A stretch of DNA of 64,000 bases from Lineus longissimus (lineage: Eukaryota > Nemertea > Pilidiophora > Heteronemertea > Lineidae): positions 16,306,001 to 16,370,000 of the forward strand of contig NC_088321.1 in NCBI RefSeq assembly GCF_910592395.1, read 5' to 3'. The notes beneath the pieces were generated by a model. The model was not told the DNA's origin, ran no database searches, and saw only the letters and a program-made list of their open reading frames with translations. The first letter of the stretch is position 1, and every line of letters begins with the position of its first letter. This document shows, piece after piece, positions 32,274 to 45,179 of the stretch. Made by a program: the position numbers and the translations under genes.

Positions 32274-32577
32274 TATTGTTGACTGAGGGATTGTTACAGC
32301 CACCATCACTCATTGATTGATAGCCAATAGAATTCATTCGTCCATCTGATTTTTAAATCGTCTTTTTAGGCTTGATAATCTCAGATCATATGATGAAAAT
32401 AATCTGGGTATCTATCCAGAATAAGACGTCATCGTCCAATGAAATCAAATGTAGCTCTGACGTTTTCAACATAATATTTGATGGATGGCATAAACATTCA
32501 TTGAACATCAATCAAAGCCAGCTGTCCTTCCAGGAATTACCTAATCTCTTGTTTAGCTGAATGAGCACATTAGTGTA

Positions 32578-32740
32578 CAGAAGAACCTCTCTATTAAGGA
32601 CACCCTCGGGACTGACAAGTGCTGTCCTTACTAGAGAGGTGTCCTGATTAGAGAGGTTTACCAATTTGGGACCGAAACTACTGTCCTTAATAGGGAGGTT
32701 GTCCTTAATAGAGAGGTGTCCGCTAAGGGAGGTTCCACTG
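32578..32740. mobile_element. Pogo/Tigger-like MITE copy
   Basis: CAGAAGAACCTCTCTATTAA to GGGAGGTTCCACTG with flanking TA. It contains two adjacent subterminal units (GTCCTTAATAGGGAGGTT and GTCCTTAATAGAGAGGTG), the seed for the satellite seen at 30.4 kb. Confidence 0.85.
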
Positions 32741-32877
32741 TAATTGTGAACCGATCCTGTGGCACCAATTTCTTTTTGCCGAGTTTGAATTTGTCTGACT
32801 CTTGAATAAGAGTTAATAAGGCATACATTTAAAGGTTAATGTTTCACCAATCATCGCTAGGGTTAAGTGTCTTACTC

Positions 32878-32975
32878 GAGGATTTTAGGGCGGTGTATCC
32901 CAGAGTCAAACCCATGGCCTATTGCTTATGGGCCTGGCTCTCTAACCACTTTGCCACTGTTTAGAAAGCATTTAG
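32878..32975 (-). mobile_element. tRNA-derived SINE head, minus strand
   Basis: Read on the minus strand, AGTGGCAAAGTGGTTAGAGA (box A-like) is followed about 30 bp later by GGGTTTGACTCTGGG (box B-like). This is the arrangement of a tRNA-like pol III promoter. No cloverleaf is intact, so this is not a functional tRNA gene. Confidence 0.65.
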
Positions 32976-32979
32976 AGCG

Positions 32980-35900
32980 ATGAAAGTTAGTAGATTTTAG
33001 AAGAACACCAGTCAGATCTTGTTAACTGAGCTTGCCTCTCACCCCCTCGTCAAAATAGATCGAACCAATGGCAGTATGATTCATAATATAGACTGATCAA
33101 TAAGACAATATAGGCTAGCATACGTCTAGCACCGATAGCGCCAATATGACTGCCAGTAACCTGTGAGGTTAGCAGTGCGGGAATATCAATACACTTACTA
33201 TGTAATAAGGGAGAGTATTGGTGTACTACAGGGTGTACCAAAAAATGTGTTCTTGCGAAAAATTACAGGCTTGTCCTTTAAATTCTCCATCACCTGTCGC
33301 ACTCAACTAGCTTTAGAAGAGCTCATTTCCAGTCCACTTGATGGGGCTGGCGTCAGGATGTGGAAGTCACTCGATGTGGAGATAAAGACACATCATCAGA
33401 CAGGAGTCGACTTGTAAAAGTTTTTAAGAAAGTTGGTATAATAAAGTGTCACCACAGTCCAGTTTGAAATTATCTTGACCCCTCAGGTTTGTGCATCTTA
33501 TCAACCCTAGCTACATTTAAATAGGGTATCGACCATGAGTTTCAGGATGATTTTGAAAGGACCAACCAACTCATTAAACCCCAGCTTTTTGCACCAAACT
33601 GCTGGGGGCGGCGGCCAGGTCCCCCTTAGGCGGCGGCCAGGTCCCCTTAGGCAGCCTGGCAGTTTTCTGGTGCCTTCTCGGTCACTTTAGTGCTCCAACT
33701 GGCTGGTTATAGTCGTTAGAAAGTCCTCCATCGTTGACAGCCTTTGTCCTCGCTCTCTGGACGATAAAGTAGCTATCGCTACATTCACAACTTATTCCGC
33801 TTTGTGTATTTTTCAAGGTGCCAACATCTGACGATAAAAAACACCACTCCTACATTATTACATCAAATCACAAAAACGAATATCATGGTTTCGAAGTATA
33901 ATACGTTACCATGGAAACTCTTGAGAATTGAAATGAATTTTCCAATACACAGGTATTGTGAGGTAGTGTTTGTTAGAGTTTTGGCTTTGGTTGAGTAGGT
34001 TGAACTTTACAATGACATTGTGGAATTTGTTGAGAAAATCCATAAAAGTGTTGAGTTAGTTTCAACAGGTTCTCATACAAGTTAAACTTGATAAATAATG
34101 GATGGTTTTTCGTTGGAGTGTATTTGATACTGATGAAGAATAGAGAGGTTTTAAATAAACATGATGAATGTCACGGAAATTCGAAATGATCTACTCTCAA
34201 TGGGGAATTGATGTTCCTCCTCAAATATGCTGCACCTACAATTATTGTAGCGTTAAAAGTTGAAGTGAACTTCATCAGAAATGTATCAGTTTCACTTGGA
34301 ACTTGAAGCATATTTGAGGATGAATGTGTTTTGATAAATGTCAGGTAAGTTGCATTTGAAGACAGAAGAGGAGGAAGGAAAGAACGTGGACAACCTGTCA
34401 GCCAGCGGAAGACAGCTCTCTCTGCTGTCAGTGTTGAGATTGACACCGAACAATCTCCGTTGTTTGGCCTCTTCACTCTGCGATCTTTCGGTTCCTTTGG
34501 CCCTCTGTGGATTCCTTGATGCTTCTACCTAAACCCTTTTGCCGTATTTTAACCCCTTCATTCAGTGGCCGATGGACCGCATTATTTGATATATCTGGCC
34601 GCAGCACTCCACTTTCTCCCCTGTGACTAGCCCAAACCAATTCTGGATTTCGGAATGACCACAGACACTGGTATGAAGCAACTGGTACCAAGTCCATCAC
34701 CTCACCAGACCAATCATTTTTCCTCCACCCCCTGCGACCACAGTAGACTCACCCACTCCTCTGACAGTTGCATTCGACTACCATACTTGTCCTCACTCGC
34801 TAATGAGACGAACTTGTTGTCAAATTTGGATTAATTTGTCGAAATATTACCAGTATATGTGTTTTGCCGACTATTTCAGCAGCTTCGTCTTTAAACTTTG
34901 ATTAGAAGACGCTTTCATTTGGATATCGGACGATTGAGAATAAAGAAAAGTTTGTAAATAATCGAGATCGTTGGCGATTTGTGATATTAGGGATTCGTTA
35001 TCAAACTTTGGAATCATTTGTGGAATTATTATAAGTTACTGCCGATTTTGTCCATAATTGAGGATTTCGTTTCTAGGTTTATCGAGGTAAGTGGATTTCA
35101 ACTTTTAACACTTTTGTAATTCATGAATTTGAAGATTGAGAAGAAAAAAGTTTTGAACGTTTTAAATTTTGGTATGATTTGTAGAATTATCTAAAACAAA
35201 CGGTCATTGTATTGAGAAAGTGAATGGTTTCGTTCCCCTGCTGCCGATCTATTCTAACTGAACATAGTGGCACAGAACCAGGACTTCCTCCACTGCAAGT
35301 CTCGGGTTGTCCTCACAACTTGGTGAAAAAAGATCTGCAGATTCTTCCCTTGAGGGGCTGAGAATGATGTCTTTGATCTGCTGGTCTGGGCTAATTAAGC
35401 CTGGATAGCTCTCCAGGCAGACTGGTCCAGTAATTAGCATTAACCCTGCCTCGTCAAGATGGTTTGTTCTGTTTTTGCTCCGTCAGAAGCTTCGCTTAGA
35501 AATATAATTAGCTACTGGCTTCACTTAGACAATTGGTCAAGCCGAGACAAGTTTGTAGCCGTTTTGGAAACTTGGCTGTTAATTTTCTCTCTGGTACCAG
35601 TGGCTAATTCCTCGTCAATGTATCAGGTTTATTTTTTGGTCTCGGAGGAGCAGACTGTCACTAGCTCATTGGCGTGAAAGTTCTTCCTAGCACTGAATAT
35701 GTCTCCCTCAATTGTCGTCCGGTCTGTCGATTGGCTTGTGTTGTTTTTACACCTTCCTCATTTCTACTATGACAAACGCAATCCTCTTAGTAAGGACAGT
35801 GTCTTTTCGTTGTGACATTGTCTCTGAAAAATGTCTTTATCAATTAGAGCCAGGATATTGTTTCCTAGTCTACAGATGGCTATGGCTGTCCGATCGCGAT

Positions 35901-36570
35901 GTCTCTTGTGAGATATGTGTACAATGATATTGGCATATGTATCATGACTGTTGTATAAAAGAGAAAGTACCGACTTCTAGATGATTCTGTGTGACCTTTG
36001 GATGTGGAGTCTGACCAGAAACCTTATTCAGTCCAGCATCTGTGTCGACCCTTAAGACAATCCATGATCGAACCCCACAGGAGTCAAGTGATGGCTGGAA
36101 TGTTTTTTCGATTCCCTGGAAACTCTGGCTGGAAACACGATTGTCTTGTTATGATCATTTTATTTAGGACAGAGGTATCAGATTTGAGGTGCGATAGCTA
36201 AACTCGTTTGACAATTCCATGTGCGTCAACTAACACGACAAATCCCAACGCGGGGATTATTTTAATAAATGCATTGGAAAACGATCAGTGAATCTGCTGC
36301 AGTTGCAGATAACACCTCTTGCCTGGGTTGATGGCTGCCTCGAGGCATGGACTTTTTCGATGGTGATTTGCAAGTAGAAATGGTGGCATTTTGCCAGGTC
36401 TTTGGGACAATTCACACAATTCCTTTTAGTTTCGGAAACACAGCTGAGACAGAGAGGTTTATGCCCTGAGGTTTATGACATCTCATCTTGAACAGTGAGG
36501 TCCATTCATTTGGCTATCCTAGTATAAGACAGTCATCAATGTTACCCAAGCTATAGACATCTACTCCACC
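32980..36570. other. Long stretch with no supported gene
   Basis: Only short incidental frames are seen. A duplicated GGCGGCGGCCAGGTCCCC occurs at 33605-33650. AT-rich sequence at 34800-35085 ends in GAG followed by GTAAGT, which could be the donor of an untranslated exon, but there is no independent support. Confidence 0.35.
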
Positions 36571-36575
36571 ACATT

Positions 36576-36790
36576 ATGGCTGTCTGGATGGCACCTGCCA
36601 TCTCTGAGGTCATTGGTTTGACTCCCGATCAGAGCGTGTCTTTATGTGATAGTGGGGGCGAATCTTGGAGAGCGTAGGTTTCATCTGGGGTCACCATTTC
36701 CTCCTACCTACATGACAATCGCCCAATATCACTTTTAAAGAGCTAATGATGTCCTAATTGATGCTCGGCTGTTAACTCAATATATCAACC
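36576..36790 (+). mobile_element. tRNA-derived SINE (family 1), plus strand
   Basis: The head has GGATGGCACCTGCCA and box B-like TTGGTTTGACTCC. The body has GAGCGTAGGTTTCATCTGGG, CTACATGACAATCGCCCAAT and GAGCTAATGATGTCCTAATT. The body is collinear with the minus-strand copy at 7505-7704, so both belong to one family with a conserved central domain. Confidence 0.75.
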
Positions 36791-37217
36791 AACTAACCAA
36801 GTGGAGTCGAGGAAGATTAGCTACATCAGAAAGAGAGGGTTAAGCAACTAACCAAGCGGAGTCGAGAAAGAGAGGGTTAAGCAAATGGATCTTTAAGTTG
36901 GTCGCTCAATTCCTGAGCAGTTATGTCCATTAACGTCGCTAAGCTAGCCGGCGCAGTAAAGACGAAGTCGTGACAGATGCTCTACCATAAAGACCTACTT
37001 CTCTAAAGTAGCAAGCTTTGGAAGCCGTCCAAGGAATGCTGGCGAGAGGCCATTATTTGGATTATCACATCTCTATAATTCGTGGCGTTGGGGACGTACT
37101 GCCATGATACTGCAGAGTGAGTCTGTCAAGAGATGTTATCGTGAGGATCGCCCACCAATGTTGTCTTCAGCATTCGCACAAAGCTGATGTAGGGTCACTG
37201 TTACCTCTGCTGAATAT

Positions 37218-37320
37218 GATGGTGGTGGTGATGGTGGTGGTGGTGGTGGTTGTGGTGGTGGTGGTGATGGTGGTGATGGTGGTGGTGGTGGTGGTGGTGG
37301 TGGTGGTGGTGGTGGTGGTG
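37218..37320. repeat. (GGT)n microsatellite, about 34 triplets
   Basis: GGT/GTG triplets with a few GAT and TGT interruptions. It produces a spurious poly-Val / poly-Thr ORF pair. Confidence 0.97.
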
Positions 37321-37439
37321 AGAATGTCGCATTGGTTGAATAAAGCCAAAAATATCATATTGAAGAAGACAGTTTCAACTACCCGCTGCAGCATCAACCT
37401 AATTGCTAGTGTCACAACTTTCGTCAAGCGTGACTCATA

Positions 37440-40400
37440 ATTGCACAGAATCGCAAACTCATTACCAAATCCTATTTGGGTGATAAAACCTGATTAATTC
37501 ATCCCGTTATAATTGATAACGATTCTTCTCCTATTTAGATGACGAAAAACAAACACATTAGCGAGATGATGCTATAATTGAAATGGCAGATCTGATGAAT
37601 AATCATGGCTGTTTTGAAAATATCATAACACTTTAATGACGTAACAAAAGTATCGTGTTTAGTAACATGAAGAGATGTGATGGGGAGGCTTGTCTTATGA
37701 ACCAATCGCTGTCCTCGAGTGGCTTCCGAGCATGATCAGAATTGCAGATTCCCGGAACTCTCATTGCATTCTACCCGGCGATGTACCATAAAGCTTACTT
37801 ATAGCTTCACTTGAGTCAATCAGTGAGCCGGTCCGAGTTTGTAGCAATGGAGTAGGAAATATGGACACTTGTGACCTAAGTAAGAAAGTTGAGTAATGTG
37901 TTAATGGAATACACGTAACGAGTTAGCCGCCTTTCTGGAGCTGTTTGCTAACTTGTTATGGGCTGAGGCTGTCTGTAACAGCGCTAATGATCCTCCACGC
38001 AATACACCCTTACTCAAGAGAAACATTTTTATTTCTTGCGTATGCGTGTTGACTGATTGCTTGTCTGGGGGGAGTGGACAGAAGATGAATCGCTATCTTC
38101 ATCCGTCCTGCGTATGCCGTTTCAGCACTTGGCTGTGTCTTGACTGACTGTTTTGATTGCGTCAAGCTGGTATGTAAAAAACCGCGCCTTGTCCAAAAAA
38201 AGAAATCGAAGACAAACTTTTTTCTCCGTACCGAGACCAAGCAAAAATACTGTGTTTACTTTCAATTAGAGAGAAATCGATTTCTTCGGTTCATCACGTA
38301 ACTCAATAGACACCACGTAACAAGTGAGTTAGCCCGTGAGTGAGGCTGTATCTACTGGTAAATGACAGACCAGACTGGATCAGCCTCTTTGAAATGGAAC
38401 CAAGACCAGCCAAAAGTACATGTTTACAAATCAACATGGCAGAACCGATCCTTGGGTTCAACACGTAACTCAATAGACACCATGTAACAATTGAGTTGGA
38501 CAAGGTATCATTTCTGATAACAACGGGTCACGATAGTTCCCAGCTGACCGCTGCCTAGCCATGAATCAATCAGCCATACCCACAGACAGTGATTCTAACA
38601 AGATGTGACAGACTCTTACAAATTGCCAATATCTCCTCAATAACAGATGTCATGTTCCCACTGGGGACCATGATTCACGACCCGAGGACTAATAGGGAGC
38701 TGGACACAGAGCTGAGAGGTCCATCGATCGGTCAATTAAGTTCTGTGACGCTGAAGTGTTCTGTTGTTGTCGAATGCCAGCTTTCTGGGGGACGTATGAT
38801 TCTACCAACGAAGACAATTTTGATTCGTATTATTACAGTTGTTACAAATCATCAGACATCAGTCCAACTGAGGACCTATGATTTGTGTCCCACTGGCTGA
38901 GTGGGAGCTGGACACGACAAGGACACGAGGCCCTTTGATCAACCCTGAACTTGTTGCTGCGGATTGCTAGTTTTTCATCTGCCATGACAGCTCACCAACT
39001 ACGACCGACTAACCCATCTTGTCACGTCTGGTGATAGCGCAGTTATGACCTGCCAATATTTCCAACAGACGTTTAAGTTCATTTCCACAAATGCTTCAAA
39101 GATGGCTGGACCATCATTGGCACTGAAGAGGAGCAATATCGATATGCCACATAAAATAGTTCTCTTGAAGCTCCTCTGGGTATTGAGTCAGTCCTGTGCA
39201 GGGAAAGATGACCATCTGTTGGAGTTCACGAAATAAAGTGGTCTAATTTCGTTAGCATCACGAAGAGTGATGGGTCATCATTGAAGAGGGGAACATTGAT
39301 TAGCCACATTGCGGCACTCTTTAGATTCCTCGGGGACTTGAATCATTCGGCACTTGTGGGAATTATACCATCTGTTAGCTGGCAGTTCGTCTCATTGGAC
39401 GGGTTGGCCAGTCTTCTCTAGCGAGTGATTCCTCTAAATGCTGGTTAAACGCTTGCAGCCACCAAGCCAGAAATGCTCCGAAGGACTTGATGACTTCATT
39501 TATGGAAGACATAAGAACCAATTATTGTCTCCATCCCGAGTGGGAAAGAGAAGTAAGAAACCCACATTGATCAGTTTTGACCGAGACATAGGAACAGAGA
39601 GATTACGGTCCATCTTGTCATTACCCTTCAACTTCAAAAGAAATATGACCACGAAGAACATTAGGGATATGACGGATATAGCGTTGTAAATGGACTGTGA
39701 AAAAGGTAGTTAGTCTCCGATGCTGTATTGAGATGCTGTTAAGAAGAGAGCTGGGGGACTATCATTAGGTCACTCGATCTGTCATTGAGGACATGTCAAG
39801 GTTGAAGAGGACGTTTGTCTTCCCGCAGACTAGCATTTTGTTTTATCCACCGATGGGCCGTCTTAAGGCTTAGGATTTAGTCATTCAGAGGACGCACGTC
39901 CCAGTTGGAGCCAACAGGTATTTGAACCTACAAGCTCCGACTGAATTCCCTCATAATGGTAGCATGTGCACACCATCAGTAGCGGCCATCACATCTTCTT
40001 CAGGACACTACATCACGCTGAATGATTCATTTTATTTGATCAGGTCGATTGTTGCGCTCAGCTTTATTACATTATTAATAGTCAATATGTGTATTTGTGA
40101 GGCTGACGTGTAATACAGCCTTATTATGGAATGGATCGTGAGGCTGTATAAAGGACGGCCTTATAGCACTAGCTGTTAGTCGTTTTATCAGACTCTTTAC
40201 AATTAATTTAGAGAAAAAATCACAGCTACCATTGGATGCAGGTAGTCACCTGGTCGCAGATGTTCTCTCTGCAATAAAAAGATGACGCGACAACAAGTGC
40301 AAGGTGTATTAATGCGAGAAATCACATAAAAACGTGCGATTGTTGCTGTAGAGTCGGCCAGGATACTCAACACAAAAGCACCACAGCACAAATTGTGTCA

Positions 40401-41840
40401 AAAGCTTGATCTGTCTGTGAAAAAGTAAACTTCTCGGTCAACCGGGTGCATTATCTTTTGTGGTTTACCTCAGAAGGATTTGATTGACGTGCAGTCTGGT
40501 GGCATTCTTACAATCTATATCAAGCTGGTTGCATTCCTCTTTATATAAAAAATGAGAGTTTTGGCCAATTATTCCACGGCCACAGGTGTGTGTTCTACAC
40601 GAGAGTTCAACATTTTCTAAGAATGAATTTGCCCTGACCTGTCCGCTGATCCTTGTTTTTTCTCTGTCATTGCAGGTATCTCCGTACAGTATGTGACCCT
40701 TACTTCCATTCTCTATAGGAACTAGCTCACATAAAAGGTGAGTTACATCAATGGATTCATATCTCCTCTAAGTGCAGATTGAACGATGATCAAGAAGGCG
40801 CGGCTGCAGCAAGCTCTACTTCTCCAAGACTTTCTGTCAAATGTGTGATGAATTGATCCAGCTTATCTCCTTCGGGAGCTGATCGGAAATTCAGCTTGAA
40901 TAAACTGGTGAAATTAAACTCCCATTATGGTATCGAAGACCTGTTAAAACGCAAAGTCGCATCATTTTGCAATAAAGATTAAAAGTTTCAAACCGATAAG
41001 CGTGGAGTTATTTCCCTGGGAGATTATTGGCGACAATGGTTGCATTGTTGGGTATTGTGAACTCGAGCGGTGAGGAGAGAGAAAAGAATGCAGGTTTATC
41101 TGCTGTATTTTGATAAGAAAGTGATGAAATTAATACAGGAATTATAGTGGATAGTATAGTAGTTTATCCGAATATGTCAGAATATGTCCAAGGAGATAAA
41201 TATCGCTGAGGATCATGGACTTGATTGACCACCAGCGGGGTGGGATCAACTCCTCATCTACGTTTTGACTCGATATGTCAAAGTGAGATCAAATCAGGGC
41301 CATCTGTCAAGTTTATCTTCTCCAGTGATATGTTGAGCTAGTGAGTGGGCAGTTGAGTTTGCTGGTTTATTTTGGATTCTATGATGGCTGAATCAGATAT
41401 TGATCCTTGCCATTTGATGGACTGAGCTGATTTTGTTCTCTGATGGTTCCGTCAGTGTGTTATTGGTATGATAGTACTGACCTACTCAGCTATTGGGCAT
41501 TTAATCCATCAGAACTGATTGAGCAGGCCAAGGCGCTCTTCATATCTGACCAGTTAGGTTTCAATGATGGCCAAATCTGATGGTGATCTTTGCAGTTTGA
41601 TGGGCTGAGCTTAGCTGATCAATCTGATTGTTCCATGATGTGAGATAGATATGATAGTACCCCAGCCTACTTAGGCTATTGCGTCCATTTCATCAGAAGG
41701 TTGGATTAAATCCACAGCTTTTAGGATTTGACTACATCATGGGATTTACCTAACAAAAACAGAGGTGACACAGAACAAGCTTCGATGACCATATAAACAA
41801 TGGGGTCGGTTTCACAATACCATGGTTCTACAGGTTGAGT
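37440..41840. other. No gene supported
   Basis: Unique, moderately AT-rich sequence. At 41370-41510 and 41555-41700 two diverged direct copies (ATGATGGC.(G)AATC, GATGG.CTGAGCT, GATAGTAC, TAC.TAGGCTATTG) indicate an old ~190-bp duplication. No splice-flanked open frame with protein-like composition was found. Confidence 0.35.
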
Positions 41841-41844
41841 TGTA

Positions 41845-42270
41845 TGCCAAATGCACAGGACACCATGAGGCCAAATGCACAGGACACCATGAGGCCAAAT
41901 GCACAGGACACCATGAGGCCAAATGCACAGCACACCATGAGGCCAAATGCACAGGACACCATGAGGCCAAATGCACAGGACACCATCAGGCCAAATGCAC
42001 AGGACACCATCAGGCCAAATGCACAGGACACCATGAGGCCAAATGCACAGCACACCATGAGGCCAAATGCACAGGACACCATGAGGCCAAATGCACAGGA
42101 CACCATGAGGCCAAATGCACAGGACACCATCAGGCCAAATGCACAGGACACCATCAGGCCAAATGCACAGGACACCATCAGGCCAAATGCACAGGACACC
42201 ATCAGGCCAAATGCACAGGACACCATCAGGCCAAATGCACAGGACACCATCAGGCCAAATGCACAGCCAT
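41845..42270. repeat. 24-bp tandem array, about 18 copies
   Basis: The unit is GCCAAATGCACAGGACACCA plus TGAG or TCAG. Variants (GGACAC/GCACAC, TGAG/TCAG) recur in the same order twice, showing block duplication. Outside the array, CATCATGGGATT..CC(T/A)AACAAA, AGGTGACA and GACCATAT occur on both sides (41736-41800 and 42294-42360), so the array lies between diverged direct duplicates. Confidence 0.97.
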
Positions 42271-42399
42271 TGGAGTGGAGGCCCAGCTCAGTGACATCAT
42301 GGGATTAGCCAAACAAACAAAGGTGACAAATACCACAAGGTTCACTGACCATATCAAGTATGGTCAGTTTCAAGACAATCACTGACAATGGTGACAAGG

Positions 42400-45030
42400 G
42401 GTTAATGCAAGCCCACTCTTACAGTATGTGCTAAGCCTGGAATATGGATGCTAGAAACGTGGAACTTAATCCTCAGTAGTTAGCGCAATGCACCCATGTC
42501 AATGACATCCACTGACGGTTCTGAATTGTATTGGACCACTAATTACTGCTGCCACCTGAAGTCCCTTGTCTTCTGTTATTTGGTGGTTTAATCGACCATG
42601 TCAGGCTCAAACCCTCACCAGCAGCTTCTCACCACAATTATTCCAGGGCACAGTAGCTCAGTTGACATTTGAGATGAACGCCAGTTAGCTCAGCTTAGCA
42701 TTGTCGCCTTCAAATTTCATTTACAATAGTAGTATTACTGCTAATACTGATTGAGCTACCCAAGCCCAGACCATGGTATTCTTAAATGTGATCTTAACAT
42801 CATAATTAATGATAAACCTGACCGCCATATTCTTGTGCGATCCTGGCATACTCTCGCTGTCGGTTGAAGGTGCCCTTACTGAATGTCATGGAAGCTTTGG
42901 GTATCAATTATATTATAATAGCATATTGCCATGTGCTCTTCCATTATGTGGTAGTCACCCCCTGAATTTGGGTGATTCTGATAAATTGTGATGGATTTTC
43001 AGACAATATTGAAGAAATTAGGCTTTGCTTTGTTGGTATCAGTGATAAAGACACAAACAAATAATCTCTGGCTGTCTTTCTGTGAGTCAAACATTCAAAC
43101 ATGCCACCCTTGACCTGATGAGCAGGAGGGGTGCAACCACTGATCAGAACAGCCAGGATTCTAATCTATTCCCAATGTATCAACTCTGAGGATTAATGAT
43201 CCATTTATTCATCAAATCAATGAATATGACAGCTACAATAAGAAACGGAAGTTTATTGGCGAGCAAAATTCGATAGATATTGGCGATTCTGATCGATGAT
43301 GAGCGAGAGTGGTCTGGTATTAAACATGATGAAGACTTGTCACATGTGGTGTTGGTGTCGTGCACCGTAGGCTTGGGGTGCAAGAGTTACCATGTCTGAA
43401 GACTTGTCACATGTGGTGTTAGTGTCGTGCACCGTAGGCTTGGGGTGCAAGAGGTTGACGGTTCTGATATGAAATGACCTGATATGGGAGTTCACTGGCA
43501 GGTGAAACTCAGCACGTAATTGTGGACATCTGCTTGATATTGACGATTTTCATCCATTATTAGCTGTAAGTATCAAGTTAATGGCTAGTCTTCAGGCCAA
43601 ATGTCATGAAAAATGTCCCATGAATTTTGGGGTGAGTCAATACGCAGTTGCTATCATGAACCTTCACCAGCAACAGTGTAGTTGTAGTGGGCCAACTGAT
43701 AGTTTCTAGTCACTACGCTCTTTAGGGGTGAGTTGACCCAAGTCAATATGCTTTTGCAATCATGAAGTTACACTAGCAAAAGGTGCAGTTGTAAAGTGGG
43801 CCAACTAATAGTTTTGTCAGAAAGGAACCAAGTTGGGCAACAAAAGTGGTAAATTGACATATCACGTTCATATCATGTTCTAACACCATCAGGTTCCAAC
43901 AAAAAGTCTTCACCAGTCTTAGTATCTCTCCTGGTGGTCTTGTTATCAACAGTTTGGAGGCAAAAACAACCTCTGCACTACACAGGACTGTTATCACTTT
44001 TTACATTTACAAGGTTTTTTTCTTGATGAAAGTAGGCAAGCTCTTTGATGTGGTTCTTGCTCTGTATGCCATCAACCCATCTGATAAACCTGCCCTATCA
44101 CCCCTCGTCCATTACTTTCAACATCATCCAAAGTCTCGAGGTCAGAATGATACGACTGGGAAGATATTTGTCAAAGTCAAAGTCTAGCTCAGGGTAGTTT
44201 GATCCTTGGAATTATTAACATCTTGTGGAAATATGAGACAAGCTTTAACAGAGTCCAGACATTGTTCATTGAAATTTTATCGTTTACGAAATTGAGAAGA
44301 CTTATGAAATCGGAGTCACTATTTTATGTGCCATCACAACATACTGCTATGGTTGGTGATACTGCCAACAACTCCCATATACATGTACTGCTAATATCTG
44401 GATGGTTGATACCATGGGCTAAATGGCGTTAAGAGGTCATATTGTCAGGATCCTATGTAAGTTAATTGTTGTGGTTGATGAGTAAATGGGACCAAATATT
44501 GTCAATTTGTCTGACATATGCTGGTGGTGTATCACTTGCCAACCTCTTTCACTTTTGTGTGTGGGTTGCTCTGCTTGTGATTTGGAGGGGTTTTTCCATC
44601 CTCCAACGCAGTGGCCGCCATTGCATCTAAGATTTGGATGGGTTTTTCATGTTGACGACGAACACTCCGCATCAAAAGCACAAAAGAAATTAGTAACCTC
44701 TCTGCAAATTGGAAATCCTGGTTAAGGAATTACGTTAAGGTCAAAGTTATTTATCATGAAAATTGGGAACAGATCGTATGAACTCGCTCAGGAAAACAGG
44801 TAGTTCGTCAGTAATTGGTTGCTGAAAGACCTACTCTGAGGGACAACCACCGCCGTTCCACTCCTGCTGAGAGCCAATAACGGTAAAGTAAGCATGGCCT
44901 CTGCACTCTTCCGCCAACTGGTAATGATATATTTTTCTGAACGGTAGGCTCTGTTCCAAAAACATTGATCAACTCACTCAAAACACTAAAGTTGTAGAAA
45001 GTATTTGTGTTCTGTGACTGCCAATACATT
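42400..45030. other. No gene supported; local duplications
   Basis: Two direct duplications are visible: GAAGACTTGTCACATGTGGT and the following GTCGTGCACCGTAGGCTTGG at 43330-43385 and 43398-43452, and a more diverged pair at 43628-43710 and 43730-43815 (GTGGGCCAACT.ATAGTTT). Nothing else is recognisable. Confidence 0.4.
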
Positions 45031-45032
45031 TA

Positions 45033-45174
45033 CAGTAGAACCTCTCTGCTAAGGACAAGTGCTGTCCTTACTAGAGAGGTGACCTGATTAGTAAGTTCAT
45101 ATTGAATAGAGACAATCAATTTGGGACCTAGTGTCCTCAATAGAGAGGGTGTCCTTACTAGAGAGGTTCCACTG
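45033..45174. mobile_element. Pogo/Tigger-like MITE copy
   Basis: CAGTAGAACCTCTCTGCTAA to GAGAGGTTCCACTG with TA on both sides and an internal CAATCAATTTGGGACC segment. It is the shortest complete copy here (142 bp). Confidence 0.88.
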
Positions 45175-45179
45175 TAGTA

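Noticed and set aside
32878-32975. tRNA gene
   Set aside because: Box A and box B are present, but stems of a cloverleaf do not form. It is better explained as a SINE head. The same holds for 2575-2640 and 63440-63540.
37117-37440. Poly-Val / poly-Thr ORF pair
   Set aside because: Translation of a (GGT)n microsatellite.
41822-42385. Repetitive ORFs on both strands (CTGHHEAK / MVSCAFGL / NAQDTMRP)
   Set aside because: Artefact of the 24-bp array; three frames are open at once.
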